Counted from the first letter of the stretch, positions 1-12,486 are shown. The stretch: 64,000 bases of DNA from Psettodes erumei (GCA_016785225.1 JAFBJZ010000652.1:804001-868000), one strand, 5' to 3'. Numbers and translations are program-made. Notes: generated by a model not told the origin, from the sequence alone.

Positions 1-657
1 CCTGTGTCCTACTGTCAGAGATGAACCTGCAGAGCCGCGTGCACAGGTGAAGTCACAACCTCTCAGGATACCGAGCAGCTTCAGAGCTCAACTCAACTTC
101 CTGCCTTTGCAGAATCCACTACTTTCATGTGGCCTCTGAGCAGCCAAACGTGTCACAAACAACGACGAGACAAACACTTTCACCTGGTTCGACGAACATG
201 GAGGAACTCACCAGGTTGTTCCCTTGTATGTCCAGCGAACAGTATCCTGAGAGAGAAAGTCATAAAAGATTGTAAATCAAACAGTGGACACAATACGAGA
301 TACTAGAACAAACAAAAAAATATCCTTAGCAACAGGCAGGGTGGGGAGGATTTTTTTTATAGCTGTGTGTAATTCTAGTTACAATCCCCTCATTACACAC
401 CCTGACAGAGCACAGTATGCAAACAGCAGCCTGCACTAATTTTACTGAAACAGAACTACAGCCTTTAACACAAACAACAGTGTAGTGTTTCACTAGTAGC
501 ATGTCCCAAAACAAAGCATGTCCTGTGTGTGTGTGTGTGTGTGTGTGCACACGTGCAGGGTTATGTTGCAATTGCAGGTTTAAAAAATTTTTTTTTTAAA
601 TGGATGCCATAGTTTCTGCTCCACGTGCCTGCACAGACAGATCCACCCGTCACTCAC
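1..657 (-). other. Intron of the LPCAT4-like gene running off the window
   Basis: After the exon ending at 658 the family sequence should continue with an exon beginning DT(V/T)xW. I see no such exon on the minus strand here, so this is intron. It contains a short (GT)n at about 524-547 and nothing else that I can support. Confidence 0.6.
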
Positions 658-3434
658 CAGCTTGTTGGGGTAACGCAACAGAACAGGTTGGACGGGGACT
701 CCGGCGAGGAAGGCACCTGGCGATGGTGGACACAGAGACGGGAATGAGAGGGAGGACTCGCACCGCAGAGGAGAGGAGTTTCATCCGGCGCCTGCCGCGC
801 CCTGTCGCTGTCATGGCGCTCATTCCGACGCAATGTGCACGAACACGCTTACCGCGTCACGCATCAAGAAAAACCAGACGGGAAAGATTTGTCTCTGTGA
901 TGTTTACGCCGATCTGTTCTGTCATACTATTTGTGAGCACAGCGCAGGTGTGGAGAGGCACAACACCTGGAGGTCAGCGGGACAGAGAAACCCAGCAGCT
1001 CTTTGAGTCGTGGTTTTGCATGTGTGTGTATATTTCACTCACCGGGTTTGAATTTGATGAGAGCGTGGCCGTTGGTTGTGGTTCCCTCTGGAAACATCAG
1101 CATCTGGCCAAGAATGCAGAAATATGATTCACGAGTGCTGATGTTCTGTGACGCACTTTGTACTTCCAGCAGGTGGGTTTAAAGGCGCGTCATCGCTAGA
1201 CCTTCACTTCCTCCTCGTGCATGAGGGCTGACGTGCATTTCTAAAAACTGTAATTAGGTATGTGATAAGAAATGTATTCCCCGGAGGGTGAAGTGTGCGC
1301 CAAGTTCCCACCGCAACGACTTTATCTCCTGCAGAGCAGCTGTTTGCTCAGCACACGCTGTGAAGAACCAGACCGTTAACCCGGTCACTTTGTTCTTTAA
1401 AATCATTAACGTACTTATTTCTTAAATCAGTAACAACTTCAGTGTCTATAGGTTTTGCACTGTTGTTTCCGTTGCTGTGACGACCAGCCTTTGTAACACT
1501 CGCAAAGTGGGATTGGATGGTTTTGTTAGAAGGATTACAGCCAAGATGGAGGATCAGTTCTCTGTCTGTTAACCTGAATGAAGGCGGATTATCTTTTGTC
1601 CGCGCGGGTCTTCAGGGGGTCAGGTGACCGGTCCTGACAGCTCTCACCTGAGGCCAGCGGCCGTTGGAGGTCAGCCTCTCCGTCAGCTGGGTCACCGCCC
1701 TTTTCCTCGACTCGGGGTCCTTCCTGCTCACGAGCACGGACTGGTTGAACTCCAGCAGAGCTGAAACCCAATTTTAAAAAAATGAAACAAGAAGAAAATT
1801 ACAACCAGAACTGTGGAAGGAGTCCAGGGCAACACAGGAAGTAGCAGAGCAGAGCGGGAGCCAAAGGACTGAGTCACTTGTTTATCTTGGGACTTTCTCT
1901 GCATACTTTCATTATTCTACTCCCAACGTTGGTCTTGGCTGTCGGCAGCAGAGGTGGCCGGCTGAGATGAGACTGCCCATCTATGAACACGCTGCACAAA
2001 GTCTGCCGCTCACACTCCGAAAAAACAAGAGTTAAAAAGGGTTTAAAGAAATATTGGTACAGTCTGTGTGCGGAACTTATCCAAGTAACATTTGACCCTT
2101 TCCTCTCACACTGAATCATATTTTCTTTTCCTTTTCTTCCACCGTTATTCTGCAGGATATAATGCGGATACAAGTAGGTAGAGAGGATGACGGATGAAAG
2201 TCAGTGCAGTTTTTTTTCTACGTTAACTCAACACCACAGGCTCCACGTCCTCCGCTCGGCGCCGAAGAAAAGAAAAGCAGGTGGAGCTCCTCACCTCCTA
2301 TGACCGGCAGGCTGCTGTTCTCCGACCGCGACACCACCGTCGCCAGCTGGGTTGGACACAGAACCAGCATGTCCAGGAAGCCGCTGTGGGGCGCCACCAC
2401 CAGCACCGGCGCCTCCTTCACGTCCGCACGCCGACCTTTGACCTTCAGCCACAGGAAGCCCAGGGAGAAGAAGACGGCTCGGCTCAGCAGCCAGATGATC
2501 GGGTGGAAGAGCCAGCGCCGCCAGCCCGTGACGGGCCGAGCGCGGTCCTCCTCGGACAGGCCGGCCAGCCGCATCCTGGCGAGGGGCCACATGATGAGAA
2601 AGAAAATGGCCGCCAGCGTGACGCGCAGAGGGACGAGGACGCCGCCCAGGATGATGCCCTGCGGAGGAGCAAGGACTCCTTTCAGTTCGGCCGCACAATC
2701 ATGTGCAACGTTTTCACGTACACAAGTGTGGCACAAAATATGCTAAACAACATGAGGCTGACTGTGTCGTGCTCCACAGCCATGCTTGCCTGTCTGTCAC
2801 AGGATTACGCAACTGTGCTGCGGTATGTTGTTTCCACACGTCACGCCTGTCCCTGTTTCAAACATTTACAACCTGTTTTGCTTACGAGCCGCAGTCAGAA
2901 AAGAGCAGACGTTCACTCGTGCGACATTAAAAGCAGAAAGTGGAAAACAGATACAAGGCTTGGTTACGCCTGTTTGGGTTCTTCCCTATAACACCAAGAG
3001 TCTTACACCTGCATTCGTTCAGATCCACAGATGATGTCACGATTACGTCATGAAATGTCTGGTTTTGTCTGACCGGCTGTGCGGAAACCAAAATGCAGTC
3101 AGTCCACTGTGGTTACGTCAGGAGAAAGAGGAAAAGCTCCACACTCGAGAACCTTAAGAATGTCGCACTTAAAACAATTATTTTAAATTATCATTAAAAA
3201 TAATAAAAAACGGGAAAAGAAAAGAGACTAACTTCCTGACATTAAAGAGGATCAAAGGACAGATCGCTGTCTGATATGGATAACTGGAGGTATCCGGCTG
3301 TTGCAGATGTTCAGGGTGTGAACTCAAACGGACGCAGAACAGTGAGACTTGAAGTTGAGCGTTACCCTGATCCTCTGCGCCCCGCTCAGCTTCACCTCGT
3401 GCACGAAGGGATGGGGACACTCGCTCCTCTCCAT
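658..3434 (-). CDS. lpcat4: Lysophospholipid acyltransferase, LPCAT4-like, 5' five coding exons (partial)
   Basis: Acyl-CoA-dependent lysophospholipid acyltransferase of the ER membrane, acting in phospholipid remodelling (family knowledge). Coding exons on the minus strand: 3434-3366, 2658-2295, 1760-1648, 1103-1043 and 716-658. All junctions are GT/AG and phases agree, giving 222 residues; the remainder lies left of the window. Residues 1-23 carry PFVHE, as in LPCAT4. A hydrophobic segment follows (about residues 26-49), then LSEE...PVTGWR. The catalytic HX4D motif reads HSGFLD, followed by SRSENSSLPVIG, FNQSVLVSRKDP, the acyl-acceptor motif FPEGTTTN, and KPGAFLAGVPVQPVLLRYPNKL. The match to LPCAT4 is better than to LPCAT1 or LPCAT2, notably in LSEE and the ALLxFNQ stretch. 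Start at 3434 is chosen for its context (GTCGCGATGG); the frame is open upstream, so a longer start or an extra 5' exon is possible. The C-terminal half and any EF-hands cannot be seen. Confidence 0.85.
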
Positions 3435-3699
3435 CGCGACGAGATGAAACGGGAAAAAAATAAAAATAAAAAACGTAAAAACAAGAAAAGTTCTCTTTAA
3501 GGGTAGGGAAAAAAATACCCCCAAAATCTGTGGGGCAAAAGAAGTTGTTCCTACAATTTTTTTTTTTCCTGCGTGTTTTTAATTTGAAAAAAAAAAAGTG
3601 CCTCGCGCAGTCACATTTAAAAAACAACAACAACAACAACAAACGGGAGCTAAAACAACCCGGAAACAGCCGAAGAGCGTTTCCACTAACGTGCTAAAA

Positions 3700-3910
3700 A
3701 CAAAGTTGAGCGGACGGCGTCGACCCTCCGCATGGCGACAGACACGCTGAGCAGAAAACGCCCATTCTCTCCCTCTTGTCGACTCGAGCTCCGCACCTGT
3801 CCCGCCCCCTCCGGGGCCCGGCCCGGCCCACCGCGCCGTGACCCGGGGCCGGGCCGGGCGAGTCAAACCGGTCCGCGAGACCGGGCTGTGGAACCGGGAC
3901 TCCTGCCTCC
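3700..3910 (-). promoter_or_regulatory. GC/CpG-rich block upstream of the LPCAT4-like gene
   Basis: A short block of about 200 bases is strongly GC-rich, with repeated CCGGCCCGG/GGGCCGGGCC words and many CpGs, and lies 270-480 bases upstream of the minus-strand start codon at 3434. It is the obvious promoter candidate for that gene. No TATA box is evident. The assignment is inferred from base composition and position only. Confidence 0.45.
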
Positions 3911-5098
3911 TTGACACTTCAGACAAAAATGATAATTTAAAGTGAAATATGGGACTTAATAAGTCAACATTTTGGGATACTAGTAAATGGGAGTTTAAGT
4001 TTCAATTATTTTTTTGTCAGGAAAAGTCCAAATAATGAGTGTCTGCATCCATTACTTCCGTTTTTTTAATATAAATAATGGACTTTTCAGAGATGGTCAT
4101 CACAGCTGAGGAAGAAGACAAGCGTATGACCAGGTGGTGGTGTGCAGAAGAAAAAGAATTTGGCGTAAAAATGAAAGAATACCTGGCACAGATAAAAGTT
4201 AACCTCAAAGTGCACATGAAGCACCTGCTGTGTTTTGGGATGCCCACCTTTCATACCACAAAACAAAAGCTGCTCGGCCCTCGTGCTTCTTGCCTCTCAG
4301 GTTTAACCTCTGCCTCACCGGGCTGCCATTGTTCTGCTCGCAGGGTGTTGCTGCTGATACCAATACCAAACTCCCTCTGTGCATAATCACACACACACAC
4401 ACACACACACACACCCAGGGCTAACCCTTAACCTTTTCTGTGACATGATTTGGTTATTCTGCTGTCAGATTTCAAAACACTACTGGAGCTCCACTGGTAT
4501 CATTATCTTGTGCAAACTAATTTTTTTTTCAAGATTCCAGCAGGACCGCCCCATCAGCACTGGCACTGGTATTGATCCACACTGCCTTAATCTAATGTAC
4601 GTTAAATGGCTCACCATTAACCAACAGCTAACTTTAAAGTGGTAAATTTTGCTGGTTCTGTCTATGCAAACCAACAGTGATGGAGAATGTTTTGTTTTTG
4701 GGGTTTTTTAAACCAAAGACTGTTCTGTTACAGAAAAAGCTGTTTACTGTCCACTTCCCCACACCCAGTTTTATCTGATACAGGCTCCAATGACTCATTA
4801 AGACAGCAAACATTCAAATCAAGATACACATTCGACCGGCCAAGAACAAATATCTGATGATACATTATCTAATTTTTTCAAACTCTCAATTATCATTATT
4901 CAAATAAAACCTATTTACATAACTTTAAAAAAATGAATGCGCACATTCCGCCCTCTGCTGGTCTGAGGGTGAACAGCAAATGAGATGTTGCAAGGACGGA
5001 TGGAGAAGAGATCCTGACATACTGTAGGTGATGTGGATGGATAAGTAAAGCTGATTTTAGGTCTGTGTACTGAAATAAAGTGCAATCAGCGACCAACA

Positions 5099-5144
<46 letters not shown>

Positions 5145-5753
5145 CATGAGTTGGAATGAGGCTTTTATGGCAAATACAGTCAAAATTTGCACGGCCTGTT
5201 TACATATATACTACCGAAATAAGAGGTTTCAATGATGGATTGCATTTAATCTTGAAATGAGATTCATTTTTGAAGAGCTGAACTGGCTGTAAATGTTTTC
5301 ATACGGTGTATGTTTTTATGTTTGTTCACTCCTACTATTACTTAAATTTGCATACACGGTGAATTAGAAGTAGTATGCGTTTCCTTGTGTTAAATGTTTA
5401 TTTTTCCCCAACCATGTGCTGTTTTAATGAATTAATAAAGGAAATTGTAAAAATGCAACTTAAAATGTGGAAAGTTATTTCCTTTCAATCCAAAACGCAT
5501 GTGATCAACGTGATAAATATTAAAAACTGAATCCTCTAAAACACACATCATTTTGTAAAACACGTTAATAACCTCTAAAAAACAAAATTCTGGCACATCA
5601 GAACAAACAATATTCAAAACATTTTATAAACATATTTACATAAAAAAAACAACCTTGTGACCGTAACATCGGAATTTCCGAGGCTCCGTGAAGGGCTCGT
5701 TTTCCCGCATCAACCCGCCTCTTCTCGGCTAACCGGCCGTCCGTGTGCGGCAG

Positions 5754-5755
<2 letters not shown>
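3911..5755. other. Intergenic, AT-rich, no gene seen
   Basis: Between the divergently transcribed LPCAT4-like gene and the first TRIM gene. It holds (CA)n arrays at about 4389-4414 and 5100-5140, and otherwise AT-rich sequence with only short unconvincing open frames. Confidence 0.6.
5100..5140. repeat. (AC)n microsatellite
   Basis: An uninterrupted AC dinucleotide array of about 41 bases in intergenic sequence. Confidence 0.95.
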
Positions 5756-5830
<75 letters not shown>

Positions 5831-5840
5831 CGTGTGTGTG
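5756..5840. repeat. (GT)n microsatellite
   Basis: About 70 bases of pure GT followed by GCGTGCGTGTGTG, directly next to the GC-rich promoter region of the first TRIM gene. Confidence 0.97.
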
Positions 5841-6180
5841 AGCTCGTCCTCCTCGAGCGTCGGGGGACGGGAACGCGTCCCGGGACCCGTGAAGCGGTCC
5901 GCGGGCCCCTCGCGGGAACGCGGGGGCGGAGCTAGCGGCCGTGACGTCAACCCGTTAGACCCGGCACGACAGGTGCGCCGCGGCGTCGGGATCCGAGACG
6001 TTCGCCTCGTCTTGTTGTTGACGGAGAGCTGCGTGGGATTCCTGCGAGCACAGCCACCGCGGCCTGTCCGTCTGCCGTATTTCGCTTCGTCTCATCGCTG
6101 CGACAGTAGATCACCGCAGCTGGCAGCGCGGGCGGCGAACTAATTCACTTACAGTCCGTACGCGCGCTCATCGGGACGAA
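5841..6180 (+). promoter_or_regulatory. CpG-rich promoter candidate of the first TRIM gene, with a perfect CRE
   Basis: A GC- and CpG-rich stretch 400-740 bases upstream of the TRIM start codon. It contains the full palindromic cAMP-response element TGACGTCA at 5942-5949. The 5' untranslated part probably lies between here and 6583. Motif and composition are seen directly; promoter activity is inferred. Confidence 0.45.
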
Positions 6181-6583
6181 CCCGCTTCATACGGCTGAAA
6201 TAGGACTCGTCTTTGAGGAGCAGCTTCGCGGGCCTTTGTCGTGTCCCAGGCTTCACAGGTGGGTCGTGTTACGTCAGCAGCGCGGGTCGGTGGGCAGGTT
6301 GAGCCTTCACGCGCGCTGTTTTTCCCCAATAAGCAGAGGACAACGTGACCTTGTTTTGGCAGGGGTGTCACCAGGCCCCGGAGCTACAGTCGGTTTCACT
6401 TTCGATTCTGCCTCTGATTGGATCACAGGAGCAGAGAAGCGATAATGAAACTCTGATGTCACTTACTTACTAATCAAAGGTGTTGAATGAATTGATCTTT
6501 CTCCATCAGAGAGGGAAACCTGCCGCCTCCATCTCCTGCTCCCGATTTCCCGCCCGTCTCCGGCTCACCTCTCCGGCCTCGAC

Positions 6584-9185
6584 ATGGCCTCGGCCAAGCT
6601 GGAGTCCAGCGTCCTGCAGGAGGAGCTCACCTGCCCGGTGTGTCTGGACTTGTACCGCGACCCCCACCTGCTCCCTTGCGGCCACAACTTCTGCAAGACC
6701 TGCCTCGATCACCTGAAGCGCCAAGCCGAGCGCGGTCGCCTCCGCTGTCCGGAGTGCCGCGACAGCCACCGCTGCGCCACCAACTTTCAGAAGAATTTCA
6801 AGCTCGCCAACATCGCCGACGACTACCGTCACAGGCGCAGAGCCAGCGCCGCCGCCGCCGCTGCCGTGTTAAAGTCCAAAGACCTGCCGTCCTCTTCGCC
6901 GGCGTCGCAGCAGGCCAGGAGCGCCGTTCCGTGCGACTACTGCCCTTCAGCTGCCGCCAAGGCATCGGGCGCCGGCGGCGCTGGTCGGGGCGGGCCCTCT
7001 GCTTCTTCTGCTTCCAAGGAAGGAGGCGATAAGCAGGAAGCGGCCGCCGTGGCGTCGACGTTTGCGGTCAAGACGTGCCTGAAGTGCGAGGTGTCCATGT
7101 GCCAGGAGCACGTAAAGCCACATCTGGAGCTGCCGGCGTTCTGCGAGCATCCTCTGACAGAACCCGTGAACGACTTCTGGAAGAGAAGGTGCCCGGAGCA
7201 TGACGAGATATACAGGTAGGAGGCGAGGCCGCTCCCATCTTACTGTGCTGGCGCTTTTCTTGACGGCGCTTCATTAGCGAATCTGGTTTTTCCCATTTGG
7301 GACGCCGCTCCAGATACTACTGCATGGACGACAAGGTGTGCGTGTGCAACGCCTGCACCATAGAAGGAGAGCACTGGGGACACACGATGAAGACCCTGAA
7401 GAACACCATGAAAGATCTCAAGGTACCTTTACAGTCCTGTCTAAAATTTAAGATGAAGATACCGTAAAGCAAAGGTGTGGTGGGGTTTCGTGCCCCGCTC
7501 CGTTCAGCTCGACTCCCTTTTCATTGTTTGGCTCAAACAAAGTGCTGTGATGAGTCTGGAATCCTAATGAATGAATATTGTCAGCTGCTGCAGTGTGCAT
7601 GGCGCGGTGCGGAGATGAATGGAAGAGTCACGTGACTGAGTCAGACCCACTTCCTGCACAGAGCGTGAGGTGGAGATGCTTCCACTTTGTTGCTCTGGAT
7701 ATTCAGCTCACAGCCTGTTCAATAAAAAGGCTCCAGGGAGAATCAGCCAATAGCCGGCATCCTTTTTTAGCCTAATGTAGTTTATAATATAAGATTTTCT
7801 ATTCAACAATTAGCTTAGCAGTGTGTCTAAAGTCACCAGGACGTTTCCAAGAGAGACACAGTCGCAAGCAATCACAGTTTCAACCCCTGTCATGACCCTA
7901 TTATGTGTTTTGGAACGTGTCATGTCCCCTCGTGTCCACCAGGGGACGCTGGACAAGCAGCTGTACAGGGTGGAGAGGAAGTACAGCACAGCAGAGAAGA
8001 AGCTCCAGGAGCAGAAAGAGAAGGAGAGACAGAACAAGGTAAGAACGGAGCACGTTTGAGGATCTAACTGCGTACTTACGTTTTGCTGTGTGACCGCAGT
8101 TTATTCAGCATGAAATGAATTGAGGGGCGGTCCCGCCGGTTGCCCTGATGATGTGCCGCCTTCCCCTCCCCCCCCTCTTCTAGAAGTTCATGGACGACTC
8201 TGAGCAGTGCTTGAACAGGCTGGGCGAGGAGGTAAAGGCCAAAGCGCTGGGCTTTGTCGGCAGACTGCGGGCGTGCGCGCGCGCTCACTGCGACACCAAC
8301 GGGCTCGCCATCCAGAAGAACATCTCCAGGATCTGCCAGGACCAGGCCCGTCTGCAGGAGGCCCGCTGCGGCATCGAGAGCCTCATGCAGGAGAGCGACC
8401 CTTTCCGCTACATCGAGGTGAGGCCAAACACTGTCAGGAAATTACAGAAACAAAAGGACGGTGAACTCTTACTGCTGCTTTTTGTATCATTCATTTGTGC
8501 AAACATCTTTTTGTCCCTTTTTTCAGGCTTACAAGACAACAGGAAAACAGTAAGTACTTTTATTTCCTTTTCTACAATTCATATCTTGAATGTGTTTTGA
8601 AATAGAAAAGCCTCTATCCAAAGTCTGTGTGCGTTTTAGATGCCGTAGGCAGCTCAAGAAAAACATGTTCTACCCAGAATACGTCGACATGGAGACTGAG
8701 GTTCTTGTCACAATGATGGAAGAAGAAATGAGAAAATTCCTCGACGAAGAACTGCCGTGTCACATCCTCGCCGCAATTCAGTCCCTGTGTGAGGAATTCT
8801 GTCCGTTCTAATCGTCCTCACACATCAGTTGTTTTTTATATGTGAAAAAAATACATCATGAAATATTTTTCTTTTTGTCCGCCCCTCAGGTCATCTGTCA
8901 GATCTCGAGGAGGAGGAGAACGAGGAAGAGGCTGCAGAGGAGGAGGAGGAAGAGGAGGACGACCTCGACGACAGCAGCGAGGAAGAAATGAGGAGCGATG
9001 GCGAGGAGGAAGAAGATGATGAAGAGGAAGAGGAGGAGGAAGGATATGGCCAGAGTGAGCTGGCTGATGAGCTTTACAGCCCAGAGGCAGAGGAAGAGGA
9101 GGAGGAGGAGGAGGAAGAGAGCGAAGAGGAAGAAGATGAGGAAGATGAGGATCGAGAAGAGGACGTGGAGGAGCGAGGGGTTTAA
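6584..9185 (+). CDS. TRIM-family E3 ubiquitin ligase with RING, two B-boxes, coiled coil and acidic tail (no B30.2)
   Basis: Coding exons 6584-7215, 7314-7422, 7943-8038, 8184-8417, 8527-8549, 8640-8788 and 8890-9185; phases fit throughout and give 512 residues. The RING (Cys17-Cys58) reads C-x2-C...CGH-x2-C-x2-C...CPEC. An Ala/Ser/Gly-rich linker follows. B-box 1 has its first Cys pair at 117/120 and the second at 165/168. B-box 2 runs from Cys203/His206 through YYCMDD to H-x2-H at 231/234. The coiled coil lies in exons 3-4, then a conserved-looking PEYVDMETE helix. Residues from about 415 to the end are a Glu/Asp tract. RING TRIMs are E2-dependent ubiquitin ligases; the substrate is unknown. 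Kozak context GACATGG fits the start. If the last intron (8789-8889) is kept, translation stops at 8811 and gives a 421-residue form without the acidic tail. I do not recognise a specific orthologue; the acidic tail recalls MuRFs but two B-boxes argue against that. Confidence 0.85.
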
Positions 9186-10380
9186 CCCAGGACATTGTTT
9201 ACATATTTTTTTAACGCACTTTGAATTTGATAACTGGATGAGTGTGACGTCGCACACACAATATTCAGAGACACACTGGACGGCAACAGAGCTCCGAAAC
9301 CGAACTGTGCACTGAGAAGCTTCGGCGTCAATACTGCGCTGCATTCAGCTGAACTTAATTAAGGTGCTTTACATTAGAAGAAGGTTGTTGTTTGCGGACG
9401 CACACACAAATGTGGGTGTGTGATGAGAGAACGTGGCTTTGCACATCTGTGACGCCAGATTTTCACCCACAAAATGGGAAATATTGACTTTACGGCACTG
9501 ACTTTTGATTTGATGTGCTTTAAGAACTCTTACCAACAACAGGACAACAGGGACTAGGCAGGTTTGTCCATCACCACAGAAAACCTTTGTGATCAGAGTC
9601 CTTGTTAAAGGTTAAAGGTTAAAGCAGATACACCAGGCCAGTAACATATGTCTGTGATCGCTGTTCCATTCATGCTGGAGTTGCAAGCCAAAGAGTGAGG
9701 GTGTAGAAGAAGTTTGCTTTGCATGATGTTATAAAAACAGATGCAGTGTAAGTATTTACAGTTTGACTTTGCATTTCACAATTCGTAGTGCTTTAAAAAG
9801 GAGTTAATGCATTGTTTAAAAAAAATGTCAAATATTCCTATGCACTCTCCATACATGAGTCTTACAATAGAAGTTCCAGGTAATGGGAAATTTTGCACTT
9901 TACTACAAAAAAATGCTATGTTAGGCCTGAAATATATGAATGTTGAAAGCTTTTGAGATGATTTTGTGAGAGGCCAAACTAAAACAACTATTACATACAA
10001 ATAAAGCCTGCTGAAATGTGCACAGTGGTCCAGTCATGATTTTATGACAGTTTTGTAATTAAAAACAATTTAACTACAGTTAGATCACTGGGGGAAAATG
10101 CAATGTGGGAGAAATTCAGAGGCCTGTGGTCTGGCAAGAAAAGCAGTAATTATAATATAATAAGAAAACAGCATCTAAGAAGGAAATGCTTAAGCTTTGC
10201 CTACAACAAAAACTTTCAAAATAAAATAACAATGTACCTAAATGAGATAAGATGAAGAAAAAAATAAGATGGAAGACTGCACTTTAACTTTTAGGTTTAA
10301 ATATATATCTTAAGAGTGATCATCTTGATCAATTACTGTTTTTCCTAATTCGGCAAAGAGCAGTTATTTTAACGTCCGAA
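9186..10380 (+). other. Probable 3' UTR of the first TRIM gene and spacer
   Basis: AT-rich sequence with no credible coding. The first well-placed polyadenylation hexamer in sense orientation is AATAAA at 10000-10005, which would give a 3' UTR of about 0.8 kb. The remainder to 10380 is spacer before the mrpl48 promoter. Confidence 0.45.
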
Positions 10381-10587
10381 CATGATTTCCTGTCCCCGGA
10401 ACGTTTATTCCGTTGCCGTGCTTGACGACGGCCATGTTAAAGCGCGGGCCTATTTCCTGTAAGTACTTCCGGTGTTAGCCGTGATCGGCAGTACATGCGT
10501 CTCGGGTCTGTATTTCTGAGATTGACGTGATGAGGAGTCGTTAAATCGTAACGCAGCGCACAGACAGCGATACAAAGAGGTTGAACT
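10381..10587 (+). promoter_or_regulatory. mrpl48 promoter with perfect ETS/GABP site
   Basis: A short CpG-containing stretch just upstream of the mrpl48 start. ACTTCCGGT at 10465-10473 is a perfect reverse-orientation ETS/GABP (NRF-2) site, a common element of nuclear genes for mitochondrial proteins. GGCCATGTT at about 10430 resembles a weak YY1 site. No TATA box is visible. Confidence 0.5.
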
Positions 10588-12347
10588 ATGAATCCCGTCT
10601 TTCGAAAGGTGAGTTTTCTCTCGCTCTGCTACACGTTTGTGTTTTCCCCTCAGAGGTCACACAGGAACGATGGACGCTGGTCACAGTTTCAGGTTAAACC
10701 GCAGCTAGCTTGTCTTGTTTTTCAAACCAGAAATGACTTAACTGATAACGTAATTAATTAAATGTCCTGTTTCGTCCAGTTGCAGGTGTGTTTCACACAG
10801 CAGGCATCTGTGTTGAATCAAACGCTCGCATTATGCCGGTAAGTCTCTGCCTCATTACTTCTCATTACGTATGAAACCTAATTGTGCTGTTTGAACTGTC
10901 ATTGTACTACAGCAACATAAAAATATTCTCACACTGTTTCTGACCCACACGTCTACGGTTCTGTTGTTAGGGCCACACCGTGCGTCCAGCCTCCTGTGTG
11001 GGGTAAGTAACTACCACCAGTGATGGTAGTGATAAGCATCCTTTGCATGTTGCATTTAGGAGTTTGGTTATAAATACAAAGATGTGTGGCACACAGACTT
11101 GAAAAGGACAAATGTTCTTTACAGGAACAGTGTCCTCAAACGAAAGACAATACCACAGCATGCCAACCAGTGGGATTGGGAATTGGAGGCATCTTTTGAG
11201 GAGAAAAAGAGGGGTAAGACTGGGATGAGTACACATACTTTTAGAAACAACTATTATTAGAGTAAATCAAATAAGATTTAAAACTACGGCATTTCTGCTT
11301 CATTCTTGGTGCAAACAAGCATAACGGAACATAAAGGCTCATTTTACTGGATATTTTAGAAACATTAAATGGTGAGAAATATTTAATTGATTTATAAGAT
11401 GCGGAAGGACGTGACTCTTCTTCCTAAAACTTCACAAGACATTCCAGCCTAGCTTACAGTGCATCTGATCGGGACAAGAGGATCACAATGATTGAATGGT
11501 TTCGATGACACAACACATAAGATGTAATTAAGTTCCTGTTTCATTTGTTCTGCTTTCAGCCGAAAAAAAAGAAAGACAAGTTTAAGATGAAACCGCTCGT
11601 TGAAGCGACGGACACGGCCTACGGGACTCTGAATGTGATGACGTCTGGTTACGACATGACAATGGTGGAGCGCTACGCCCAGTACATCCACCACCTCTGC
11701 AACCGGCTCGGCATCAAAGTGGGATTGTGGTGAGGATTATTTTAGATCTAAAACCTTCCCGCCTCAGTGCGTCTACGTAAATCATTGCAGTGCAGTAGAA
11801 TAAGACTTGTGCAGAAGTGATACTTAAATGATTTTTTGATGACTGTTTTTCAGCTATGGCTTGCAGACCAAGACCACAGAGATCATGCTAATGCAAGAAC
11901 ACGGCACTAAAACGTACTTGGACGCCGTCCTGAACACTCACCAGCGAGTCGTCCAGGTAAAAGTCACCGCACGCCTCGTTAGTTTGGCGATGAAAGACCT
12001 TGCTTTTGAACAGTGTTGTTTTTCTGTTTGTCTAGCTGAAGAGCCTCAGCACCGCTTTGTGTCCCATCTTCATGGATGTGATTCTAAAGAATCTGCCAGA
12101 AGGAGTTAATCTTTCTGTGAAGGAGGTCAGACAGCTACTGTATTTTATTTTATCTTACACACCAGGAAAATAAAAACTTCTCTACTGAATAGTTTTGTTT
12201 ATTTAGGTTGTTGTTAAGGTCGCACTGAATGCACTAATCTCCTCTCTAATTTCCCCTCAGCACACTGAGGCTGATTACAAAGCGCGGTTCAAGACGCGTC
12301 CGGAGCTGGAGGAGCTGCTCACTAAGATGAACCAACGAGACCTGTGA
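10588..12347 (+). CDS. mrpl48: Mitochondrial ribosomal protein L48 (mL48)
   Basis: Structural protein of the large mitoribosomal subunit, nuclear-encoded and imported. Coding exons 10588-10608, 10786-10838, 10971-11002, 11125-11213, 11560-11729, 11854-11956, 12036-12125 and 12261-12347; phases all agree, giving 214 residues against 212 in the human protein as I recall it. Exon 1 encodes MNPVFRK, parallel to human MSGTLEK. Family anchors follow in order: a SGIGNWRHLL segment, PKKKKDKFK, YGTLNVMTSGYDMTMVERYAQY, HxLCNRLGIKV, QTKTTEIMLMQEHGTK, LPEGVNLSVKEHTE, and RFKTRPELEELLTKMN at the end. The N-terminal part is the presequence. Exon 2 is preceded by two possible acceptors six bases apart (after 10779 and after 10785), which would add or omit Leu-Gln. 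AATAAA at 12487-12492 is the poly(A) signal. The early small exons are the least certain. Confidence 0.92.
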
Positions 12348-12486
12348 CATTCTCCAATCTGATCTTCATGCTTTCCACAACAGCAAGATGTTACACGTCT
12401 TCAGCGTCTGATTTTTGTTAATTTATTTCCGGGCATTCCTCGTCTGAATGCTGTCAAACCTGATCATTCTTTTGTGAGCTCTAGAA

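Noticed and set aside
2204..2991. Plus-strand frames of 180 and 236 codons
   Set aside because: They overlap exon 2 of the LPCAT4-like gene on the other strand, which has clear family motifs.
6584..9185. Assignment of the first TRIM gene to the MuRF (TRIM54/55/63) group because of its acidic tail
   Set aside because: MuRFs have one B-box and a MuRF-specific box; this protein has two B-boxes and a different C-terminal half.
8898..9344. Minus-strand Leu/Pro-rich frames of 119 and 148 codons
   Set aside because: Antisense of the Glu/Asp tail of the first TRIM gene; composition explains the open frame.
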